DNA of 7,396 nt from NCBI GenBank assembly GCA_902373545.1, contig CABKMZ010000090.1, positions 1 through 7,396 of the forward strand. Direction: 5' to 3'. The first letter of the stretch is position 1. Each line of letters starts with the position of its first letter. Below the pieces are notes generated by a model. The model worked only from the letters and a program-made list of their open reading frames with translations. It searched no databases and had not been told where the DNA came from. Shown piece by piece: positions 1 through 4,951 of this stretch. Both the position numbers and the translations under genes were made by a program. Source of the stretch: an uncultured Actinomyces sp. Its GTDB lineage: Bacteria > Actinomycetota > Actinomycetes > Actinomycetales > Actinomycetaceae.

Positions 1-117
1 AACAAGACGCCAAGTAAAGCTCAAGGGCCTGACCCCGGCAGAATACCGGGATCAGACCCTACGGGAAGCCGCATAACGGCTACCATTAAAAGCGTCCAAG
101 TTTCGGGGCGCAGTTCA
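1..117 (+). mobile_element. Right end of an IS3-family insertion sequence
   Basis: The element enters from the left edge and ends at about 117. Its right terminal inverted repeat is 94-117. Read on the opposite strand this begins TGAACTGCGCCCCGAAACTT, matching the TGA-C-GCCCC style of IS3-family ends. The bases straight after it (118-120, cgg) would be one copy of the target duplication, but the left end is outside the window, so this cannot be confirmed. The element stops 13 bases before the first 76-bp repeat core, inside sequence that resembles the end of a repeat tail. Confidence 0.75.
2..76 (+). CDS. IS3-family transposase (OrfB), C-terminal fragment
   Basis: Only the last 24 codons lie in the window; the 5' part is beyond the left edge. 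The frame ending at the TAA at 74-76 reads TRRQVKLKGLTPAEYRDQ and then TLREAA. The LKGLTPAEYR stretch is the typical C-terminus of the DDE integrase-core transposase (OrfB) of IS3-family elements, just after the catalytic domain. The enzyme catalyses cut-and-paste or circle-mediated movement of its own element. The right terminal inverted repeat follows 17 bases after the stop codon, as expected for this family. Whether the transposase is intact cannot be judged here. Confidence 0.85.
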   Translation, partial: TRRQVKLKGLTPAEYRDQTLREAA

Positions 118-130
118 CGGCCACGCCAAC

Positions 131-206
131 GGGGGGTTTTACTACCATAGACACCTCTCCACGGCGTGTCGCCGGCGTGTCACAGCCCTATGGTCGCAAT
201 TCCCCC
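131..206 (+). repeat. 76-bp structured repeat, copy 1
   Basis: This copy differs from the copies at 1645 and 1802 at four positions, all in the left half. It is bounded by G5 and C5 runs. The outer halves form an imperfect inverted repeat: GGGGG with CCCCC, then ACCATAG at 144-150 with CTATGGT at 188-194, separated by an A/T-containing internal loop. The centre carries the octamer GGCGTGTC twice, 11 bases apart. Three of the four changes fall just after the left ACCATAG arm. It could be a MITE-like element, a protein-binding array or a small RNA. Its function is unknown. Confidence 0.8.
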
Positions 207-477
207 CACACACCCACCCACAACCGCCAACCACGCGCCCGAGCAACAACGCAGCACCCCGCACACCCCGCGCCACGCCCATACACAACCTCACCACCGC
301 AGCATTCGCAGACGCCACCTCGACACCATCCGCGCCTATCAGTGAACCCAAGCTGCGCGCATACCCATACGCGGACCCGCTGCCATCCGCCCCATGTCCA
401 ACCGCCACCGCAACGCCGCCCACGCCCACCACCGAACCCGAGTTGTAAGCGAGTGCCCAACCACGGCCTCGTCCCTC
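207..477 (+). other. C/A-rich, gene-free tail of repeat copy 1
   Basis: This stretch is strongly C- and A-rich and G-poor on the + strand, and I see no convincing gene in it. Open frames cross it in several registers, but they read as low-complexity Pro/His/Thr/Arg and match no family I recognise. It ends with CCACGGCCTCGTCCCT at 461-476. The same motif, with one difference, closes the downstream repeat pair at 1948-1963, so it may mark the element's right boundary. A C-rich, G-poor transcript is the kind of sequence that Rho factor binds, which is a possible but untested role. Confidence 0.5.
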
Positions 478-540
478 ACATAATGGCCTTTACCTGCAAC
501 AACTAGCTATTGAATGCCGCTTAAAGAAATCAGACCAATT

Positions 541-556
541 CAGTTTGTGCAAACTG
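541..556. promoter_or_regulatory. Operator-like palindrome upstream of the nuclease gene
   Basis: CAGTTTG and CAAACTG form perfect 7-bp inverted half-sites around a 2-bp centre. The site lies at -51 to -36 relative to the predicted start at 592, in a local stretch (541-600) that is only about 43% G+C by hand count. Size, symmetry and position suit a dimeric regulator binding just upstream of the promoter. No regulator gene is present in the window. Confidence 0.45.
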
Positions 557-579
557 CAACGAACAGAGAATTAACGACC

Positions 580-585
580 TAGAAT
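580..585 (+). promoter_or_regulatory. -10 box TAGAAT, probable leaderless promoter
   Basis: TAGAAT matches the TANNNT -10 consensus and ends exactly six bases before the ATG at 592. Transcription would therefore start at or next to the A of the start codon. There is no good Shine-Dalgarno sequence before the ATG, which supports a leaderless mRNA. No clear -35 box is visible at the usual spacing, and the palindrome at 541-556 lies next to where it would be. Confidence 0.5.
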
Positions 586-591
586 CTATGC

Positions 592-1608
592 ATGAGCCCA
601 ACAGACGGGAGCATCGAGGCTCCCTCCCTCCTCCGTGCCGTTGAACGCGCACTCATACGAATTCCTCGCTCCAGCCACCACGGCCTCACGAAGACACCGA
701 CCGCAATACGGATTGCGGGCAGGACATACCTCGATCTGGCACGGCTGGGGAACATTGCTGCCGTACAGGCGCCGGAGGTTGTACTCGCCGCGCGCCTATA
801 CCACCTCGCCTACACCCACCGCTCCATGGCCGTCACCGGTCAGTGCGCGCTATGGGCAACCGGCCGCGCCAGCGACCCGCCTGTCCCTCCCATTACCATC
901 GCCACACCAAAGCCAACGCGCCCGATCAAGCTACCCGCGGTGACCATCGGATCTCACAGGTTCCCACCAGTCACAGTCAAACCCCGCCACGTCCATCTTT
1001 CGACGCACGTCGCCGATGCACGCGGGCTCCTGATCGAAAACCTTGAGTCGGCGCAGGTTACCGTCGCGAGGACATCGAACAACCCACGAGCTGCATTCAC
1101 ACAGCTATGCATGATCGGCCACGTCTACACGCACTTTGACAACTTCCACCTTCCCGTGTCCCGCGGCAACGAGGAGGCCTGGAAGTTTTTGCTTGAGCGC
1201 GAACTGAAAGCGCTCGGAAATCGAGCGCACGGGCGAGCCCAGGCTCGCTGGATCATCGACCACGTGGATGCCGGATGCGCATCTCCCGGCGAGGCTCGAC
1301 TGCTCTACGAGCTATGCGTCGCAGGCCTTACTGGCATGCAGACTCAGGTCGAGGTACATACGCACGGTCACCGCTACTTCATCGACTGCGCGTTCCTGGC
1401 GGAACGGATCGGCATAGAGTTCGACGGTCGCGCCAAATACGGAGAGACCCCTTCAAGTATTCATGCGTCGCTCGCCCGAGAGCGCGAGCGCCAACGGCAC
1501 CTTGAAGCAGAGGGCTGGCACATCATCCGGGTCGGCTGGCGCGACCTCGAACACCCAGCCGAGCTCATCGCACAGATTCGCGCCGCGCTCGCCGCCCGCC
1601 AGGGGTGA
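592..1608 (+). CDS. DUF559 / Vsr-like endonuclease-domain protein
   Basis: The product has 338 residues. The C-terminal third, about 230-335, has the layout of the DUF559 nuclease domain (PD-(D/E)XK superfamily, related to the very-short-patch-repair enzyme Vsr). It has an N-terminal helix with Glu234 (GEARLLYE), Asp265 in YFIDCAF, Glu276 and Asp278 in GIEFDG, Lys282, a basic helix at 296-302, and a final strand with Trp309 and Arg313. The acidic and basic positions expected for metal-dependent DNA cleavage are present. Residues 1-225 are poorly conserved by eye. In many actinobacterial relatives this part is annotated as an AbiEi-like or winged-helix region, but I cannot assign it here. No signal peptide or membrane segment is apparent. 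The ATG at 592 sits six bases after a -10 box. Sampled lines are roughly 53-63% G+C, against about 72% sampled in moeA, and codons such as ATA and AGG occur, which suggests transfer. Copies of a 76-bp repeat flank it. Defence, mobility or repair are all possible roles. Confidence 0.75.
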   Translation: MSPTDGSIEAPSLLRAVERALIRIPRSSHHGLTKTPTAIRIAGRTYLDLARLGNIAAVQAPEVVLAARLYHLAYTHRSMAVTGQCALWATGRASDPPVPPITIATPKPTRPIKLPAVTIGSHRFPPVTVKPRHVHLSTHVADARGLLIENLESAQVTVARTSNNPRAAFTQLCMIGHVYTHFDNFHLPVSRGNEEAWKFLLERELKALGNRAHGRAQARWIIDHVDAGCASPGEARLLYELCVAGLTGMQTQVEVHTHGHRYFIDCAFLAERIGIEFDGRAKYGETPSSIHASLARERERQRHLEAEGWHIIRVGWRDLEHPAELIAQIRAALAARQG

Positions 1609-1644
1609 GCGACGGCCCCAGCACAGCTTCCCAGCCGCGCCGAC

Positions 1645-1720
1645 GGGGGATTTTACTACCATAGACGCCCCACCACGGCGTGTCGCCGGCGTGTCACAGC
1701 CCTATGGTCGCAATTCCCCC
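1645..1720 (+). repeat. 76-bp structured repeat, copy 2
   Basis: Identical to the copy at 1802. It has the bounding G5 and C5 runs and the arms ACCATAG (1658-1664) and CTATGGT (1702-1708). Between the arms, ACGCC (1665-1669) can pair with GGCGT (1677-1681) around a 7-base loop, and GGCGTGTC occurs twice. It starts 36 bases after the nuclease stop codon, in the same orientation as copy 1. Confidence 0.85.
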
Positions 1721-1801
1721 CGCGCCCCCACCCACAACCGCCAGCCACGCACCCACAGCAGGCCCAGCCACGACCAAACACAGCCGCCAACCCACACCAA
1801 C

Positions 1802-1877
1802 GGGGGATTTTACTACCATAGACGCCCCACCACGGCGTGTCGCCGGCGTGTCACAGCCCTATGGTCGCAATTCCCCC
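1802..1877 (+). repeat. 76-bp structured repeat, copy 3
   Basis: An exact copy of the core at 1645-1720, 157 bases downstream. It is followed by the same C/A-rich tail and then about 145 bases of non-repetitive DNA leading to moeA. I see no gene in the whole gap 1609-2107. A weak CCTCCG/CGGAGG pairing at 1983-2015 is the only other structure I noticed there. Confidence 0.85.
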
Positions 1878-2095
1878 CGCGCCCCCACCCACAACCGCCA
1901 GCCACGCGCCCACAGCAGGCCCAGCCACGACCGAACACAACCGCCAGCCACGGCCTCGCCCCTGTAGATTTCGCGCCACGAACCTCCGGTTGCCACTGCG
2001 CACGCCTCGCGGAGGGCTCCCCCGCGCAGCATGGGTGCCTGGCCGCCCTGGCGACATCGGCTCCCTCTCAGGCACCGGCAGACTCGGCGCACCCC

Positions 2096-2101
2096 TACAC
2101 T
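2096..2101 (+). promoter_or_regulatory. -10 box TACACT of moeA, probable leaderless promoter
   Basis: TACACT fits TANNNT and ends six bases before the ATG at 2108, so the first transcribed base would be the start codon. No Shine-Dalgarno sequence precedes this ATG. A convincing -35 box is not visible. If this is correct, moeA has its own promoter, independent of the repeats and nuclease gene upstream, and has no leader that could hold a riboswitch. Confidence 0.5.
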
Positions 2102-2107
2102 GGTGTC

Positions 2108-3397
2108 ATGCATGATCCGACGCTGTCCACGATGGAGCACCGCGACCTGATTGAGGCGCTCGCGCTCAGCCATATTCTCCCGCACGACATGGTGCCCGCC
2201 GAGGAGTGCTTGGGGCGGCGCTTGGCCGTGGACCTGAGCGCGCGGATCCCGTTGCCGCCCTTTACGAACTCGGCGATGGACGGTTTTGCGCTGCGTCGGG
2301 CTGACCTGGAGGGTGAGGGGCCGTGGACGCTGCCGGTCGTGGCGGACGTTGCGGCGGGCGACACGCGCGAACACCACCTGGAGCCCGGCCAGGCGATGCG
2401 CATTATGACGGGCGCCGCGCTCCCCGACGGCGCGGACACGGTCGTCAAGGTCGAGCACACGGACCACGCGCCCGGCATTGCTCAGGCACCCGCGACAGTC
2501 CAGATTCGCGTCGCCCCGAAGCTGGGTGCCAACGTGCGCATCGAGGGCGAGGCCATCGAGGCAGGGTCCCCGGTCCTCAAGGCAGGCCACCTGCTGGACG
2601 GCACGGCCCTGGCGGCGGCGATCTCGGTGGGCCACGGGACGCTGCCTGTGTTACCGCGCCCGCGCGTCATCGTGGTCTCGACGGGTACGGAGCTCAAGCG
2701 GGCGGGCGAGGCCCTGGAGCGCGGCCAGATTCCTGACTCGAACGGCATCCTGTTGCGCGGCCTCGTGGAGGATGCGGGTGGCCGGGTGGTCGCTCACCTG
2801 CGCACGGGTGACACGCCGGCCGAGCTCCGACGCGCGCTGGATGCTGCCCCCGACGCGGACCTCGTGATTACTGCGGGCGGCATCTCGGCCGGCGCCTTTG
2901 AGGTCGTGCGCCTGACGTTGGGCACGGACGCAGGCTTCCACCACGTGGCCCAGCAGCCGGGCGGCCCGCAGGGCGTGGGTTCGACGCCTGTGGGGTGCGA
3001 GGGCCGCGAGACCCCGATCATTTGCTTGCCGGGCAATCCGGTGTCCGTGTTTACGACCTTCCACATGTACGTCGCCGGCGCGCTGGCGGTCATGTCGGGC
3101 CTCGTGCTCCCCGAGCGCGGCGCGACCGTGCCGAGCGCGGTCATGGCCCGCGCGCGCGTGGGCTGGGATTCACCGGAGGGGAAGACGCAGTTCATTCCGC
3201 TTCGTTTCGTCGACGAGGCCGTGGCTGACTCCCCGGGTCAGGCTCGCTCGCGTTGGGTGGAGCCGGTGCACGCGATGGGCTCGAAGTCGCATCTGGTGGC
3301 ATCGCTGGCGCACGCGCAGGGCATTGGCGTGGTCGCACCGGAGTTCGCGGCGGTCGAGGAGGGCCAGGAGTTGGCCGTCGTGCAGCTGGTCGGCTGA
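2108..3397 (+). CDS. moeA: Molybdopterin molybdenumtransferase MoeA
   Basis: This cytosolic enzyme inserts molybdate into adenylylated molybdopterin, releasing AMP and completing Moco. The 429 residues match the family length. Landmarks in order: PPFTNSAMDGFA (50-61) with Asp58, RIMTGAALPDGADTVV (98-113), RIEGEAIEAG (144-153), the MogA-like domain with VSTGTEL (190-196) and ITAGGISAG (254-262), LPGNPVS (307-313), and a C-terminal beta domain after about 340. The ATG at 2108 is chosen because it follows a -10 box by six bases and gives a normal N-terminus. The reading frame stays open far upstream through the repeats, but that extension is not protein-like. GTG 2105 and ATG 2132 are less likely starts. 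GEAI stands where GEDI is usual, and QQPGGPQ where many homologues have a lysine before the second proline (PGKP). moaC follows after a 399-bp gap. Confidence 0.95.
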   Translation: MHDPTLSTMEHRDLIEALALSHILPHDMVPAEECLGRRLAVDLSARIPLPPFTNSAMDGFALRRADLEGEGPWTLPVVADVAAGDTREHHLEPGQAMRIMTGAALPDGADTVVKVEHTDHAPGIAQAPATVQIRVAPKLGANVRIEGEAIEAGSPVLKAGHLLDGTALAAAISVGHGTLPVLPRPRVIVVSTGTELKRAGEALERGQIPDSNGILLRGLVEDAGGRVVAHLRTGDTPAELRRALDAAPDADLVITAGGISAGAFEVVRLTLGTDAGFHHVAQQPGGPQGVGSTPVGCEGRETPIICLPGNPVSVFTTFHMYVAGALAVMSGLVLPERGATVPSAVMARARVGWDSPEGKTQFIPLRFVDEAVADSPGQARSRWVEPVHAMGSKSHLVASLAHAQGIGVVAPEFAAVEEGQELAVVQLVG

Positions 3398-3433
3398 CGC
3401 GCGAGGATCAGGCTCAGGCGGGACCCGCTCCCG

Positions 3434-3678
3434 CAGGCCGCAACCCACAGCCCGCAACCCACAAGCGGCAGCCCACAACCCGCAGGCCGCAGCCCCCAAG
3501 CGGCAGCCCACAACCCACAACCCCCAAGCCGCAGCCCGCAACCCCCAGCTCACAACCCACAACCCACAGCCCCCAAGCGGCAGCCCACAGCCCCCAAGCG
3601 GCAGCCCACAACCCGCAGCCCACAGCCCGCACCCCGCAGGCCGCAACCCGCAACCCACAACCAGCAGGTCACAAGCTG
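3434..3678 (+). repeat. Heptamer array, 35 units of CARNCNN between moeA and moaC
   Basis: Reading in sevens from 3434 gives 35 consecutive units with no insertion or deletion. Each starts with CA, and the commonest forms are CAACCCA, CAGCCCA, CAGCCCG and CAAGCGG. The + strand is C/A-rich and G-poor, while the - strand has GGG runs every seven bases. Seven is not a multiple of three, so every frame reads the same Pro/Gln/Asn/His-rich 7-residue repeat; I take the open frames here as non-coding. The array starts 36 bases after the moeA stop and ends 118 bases before moaC. Such an array is prone to slippage and probably varies between strains. Confidence 0.9.
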
Positions 3679-3716
3679 ACACTCGCGCCGGTCGCCGCCC
3701 GGCCAGCGCCCCCAGC

Positions 3717-3757
3717 TCACAATCACACTCACAATCACACTCGCAATCACAATCACC
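3717..3757 (+). repeat. 12-bp direct repeats (TCACAATCACAC) upstream of moaC
   Basis: Two perfect 12-bp copies at 3717-3728 and 3729-3740 are followed by a degenerate copy at 3741-3752 and a trailing partial one. The underlying period is 6 (CACAAT/CACACT). The block is A/C-only apart from T and one G, and so differs from the heptamer array. It lies 40-80 bases before the moaC start. It could be a binding array or a simple slippage product. Confidence 0.7.
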
Positions 3758-3784
3758 ATCGGCACTCACCGGTGTCGCCCTAGT

Positions 3785-3791
3785 GAAAGGA
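3785..3791 (+). promoter_or_regulatory. Ribosome binding site of moaC (GAAAGGA)
   Basis: GAAAGGA sits five bases before the moaC ATG at 3797. It is the clearest Shine-Dalgarno sequence among the + strand genes here. Together with the lack of a -10 box at six bases from the ATG, it suggests moaC is translated from a leadered transcript, probably one reading through from moeA. Confidence 0.7.
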
Positions 3792-3796
3792 CAATC

Positions 3797-4270
3797 ATGA
3801 AGTTCACGCATCTGAATGAGGAGGGCGCCGCCTACATGGTGGACGTGACCGCGAAGAGTCCGACGGTGCGTCAGGCGAGCGCGGTGTGCCGCGTGGATTG
3901 TTCGCCCGAGGTCATGCAGGCGCTGCGCGACGGCACGGTCCCGAAGGGTGACGTGCTGGCGGTGGCGCGCGTGGCGGGTATCGCGGCCGCGAAGCGCGTC
4001 CCCGAGCTTCTGCCCCTCGCGCACACGATCGGTGTGCACGGCTGCGCGGTGGACATCTCGCTGGAGGATGATCACGTGTCGATCCGCGCGACGGTGCGCA
4101 CGGCTGACCGCACGGGCGTGGAGATGGAGGCGCTGACGTCGGTGACGGTCGCTGCCCTGGCGATTGTTGACATGGTGAAGGGTGTGGATCGTTCCGCCCG
4201 CATCACCGAGGCGAAAATCGTCGCGAAGTCGGGCGGTCGCAGCGGCGACTGGGTGCGCCCGGAGGACTGA
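3797..4270 (+). CDS. moaC: Cyclic pyranopterin monophosphate synthase MoaC
   Basis: MoaC converts the 3',8-cyclo-GTP made by MoaA into cyclic pyranopterin monophosphate, the first stable intermediate of Moco synthesis. The 157 residues match the family. Visible signatures are THLNEEGAAYMVDV (4-17), VPKGDVLAVARVAGIAAAKR (48-67) with Lys50, LPLAHTIG (72-79), TGVEMEALT (106-114), AIVDMVKG (122-129) with Asp125 and Lys128, and AKSGGRSGDW (143-152). Lys50, Asp125 and Lys128 correspond to the catalytic lysine, aspartate and lysine of E. coli MoaC. The start is fixed by GAAAGGA five bases upstream and by the alignable N-terminus. The E. coli PLCHP segment reads PLAHT here, keeping the histidine. Its partner moaA is not in the window. 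Confidence 0.96.
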   Translation: MKFTHLNEEGAAYMVDVTAKSPTVRQASAVCRVDCSPEVMQALRDGTVPKGDVLAVARVAGIAAAKRVPELLPLAHTIGVHGCAVDISLEDDHVSIRATVRTADRTGVEMEALTSVTVAALAIVDMVKGVDRSARITEAKIVAKSGGRSGDWVRPED

Positions 4271-4295
4271 TCGGAGGCCACCGACGAGGCCTGGG

Positions 4296-4325
4296 CCGCC
4301 CGGGGCGTTCGCGCTCGCCGGGCGG
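4296..4325. terminator. GC-rich hairpin between convergent moaC and mog
   Basis: CCGCCCGG (4296-4303) pairs with CCGGGCGG (4318-4325). Inside the loop, GCG and CGC close a TTCG tetraloop (4305-4314). It lies 26 bases after moaC, in the 188-bp gap between convergent genes. No T-run follows on either strand, so it may be a U-less or Rho-assisted terminator acting both ways. I see no gene in this gap. Confidence 0.5.
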
Positions 4326-4458
4326 TCGCCTCGCATGAGGGCCCGAAGTGGCAGGAGAACGGTGGCGGGGGCGCACTGGTGGGCTCATGCAGCAGGCGAC
4401 GCACGGTGGCGGGTCCGCAGCGGCGGAATCGCGGAGCGGCCCGCACGCACGGGCGCGC

Positions 4459-4950
4459 TCACGCGCGCGGGTGGTCTCCGCCTGCGAGCTGGTCGAGGAT
4501 GTGGGCGACGAGGGGGCCGATGACGGCGACGGCGTCGGTGACGCCGCCGCGGGAGCCGGGTGCGTTGACGACGAGCACGCCCGCGTCAGATCGCGCCGTG
4601 ACGCCGACGAGGCCTCGTGACAGGGCGGCGGAGGCGACGGTTGTTTCTCCGCGGCGGCGGATAGCGTCGGCGAGTCCGTCGATGCGGGTGGCCAGGAGGG
4701 GTTCGGTGGCTTCGGGGGTGACGTCGCGGGGTGCCAGTCCGGTGCCGCCGGTTGTGAACACGAGGCGGGCGCCCGAAGCGGCCGCGGAGGTGATCGCGGC
4801 GCGGATGGCGTCGATGTCGTCGGGGATGATGTGGACGGACGCGCTGACGCCGTGCTCGGCGAGGAGGCGCGCGGCGAGGGGGCCGGAGAGGTCCTCGGCG
4901 GTGCCCGCGTGGCACCGGTCGGAGACGGTGATGACGCGTGCGGGGATCAT
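4459..4950 (-). CDS. mog: MogA/MoaB-family molybdopterin adenylyltransferase
   Basis: This family activates molybdopterin by adenylylation, giving MPT-AMP, the substrate of MoeA. The 163-residue product covers the single MoCF-binding domain. Motifs: VITVSDRC (6-13), IIPDD (41-45), LVFTTGGTGLAPRDVTPEAT (63-82), SRGLVGV (111-117), VVNAPGSRGG (127-136) and QLAGGDH (154-160). The ATG at 4950 lies one base after the tadA stop codon. No Shine-Dalgarno precedes it, so translation probably depends on ribosomes finishing tadA. It converges on moaC. Whether it is best called mog or moaB cannot be settled by eye, because the two subfamilies are close and actinobacterial members are often named either way. 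PGSRGG stands where PGSP is usual. Confidence 0.9.
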   Translation of the reverse strand: MIPARVITVSDRCHAGTAEDLSGPLAARLLAEHGVSASVHIIPDDIDAIRAAITSAAASGARLVFTTGGTGLAPRDVTPEATEPLLATRIDGLADAIRRRGETTVASAALSRGLVGVTARSDAGVLVVNAPGSRGGVTDAVAVIGPLVAHILDQLAGGDHPRA

Positions 4951-4951
4951 G

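Larger units (their letters stand above)
1643..1956 (+). repeat. Two tandem copies of a 157-bp unit
   Basis: The sequence repeats with a period of 157 bases. Each unit is a 76-bp structured core followed by a C/A-rich, G-poor tail. The cores are identical, and the tails differ by about four substitutions before diverging near the end of the second unit. The pair lies between the nuclease stop codon and moeA. It ends at CCACGGCCTCGCCCCT (1948-1963), nearly the same motif that ends the tail of copy 1. The near-identity points to a recent duplication or to ongoing homogenisation. Confidence 0.85.

Noticed and set aside
177..506. Small open frames on both strands in the C/A-rich tail
   Set aside because: The absence of stops follows from base composition. 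The products are low-complexity and there is no ribosome binding site or promoter-to-start spacing.
1645..1877. CRISPR repeats or attachment sites
   Set aside because: The 76-bp cores are too long, with only three copies and tails that repeat rather than vary like spacers. No integrase gene is in the window.
1463..2107. Long N-terminal extension of MoeA (open frame from 1463)
   Set aside because: The frame overlaps the end of the nuclease gene and runs through the repeats as low-complexity Pro/His/Arg sequence. Family length, homology and the -10 box all place the start at 2108.
1964..2107. Molybdenum-cofactor riboswitch before moeA
   Set aside because: I could not fold the known Moco motif here, and the -10 box predicts transcription starting at the ATG, leaving no leader.
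3434..3678. CRISPR array
   Set aside because: The 7-bp units are contiguous with no spacers, and no cas genes are present.
3170..4336. Large - strand open frame of 388 codons across moaC and the heptamer array
   Set aside because: It is antisense to moaC and the end of moeA. Its middle is the heptamer array read as a Cys/Gly/Leu repeat, and it has no family match.
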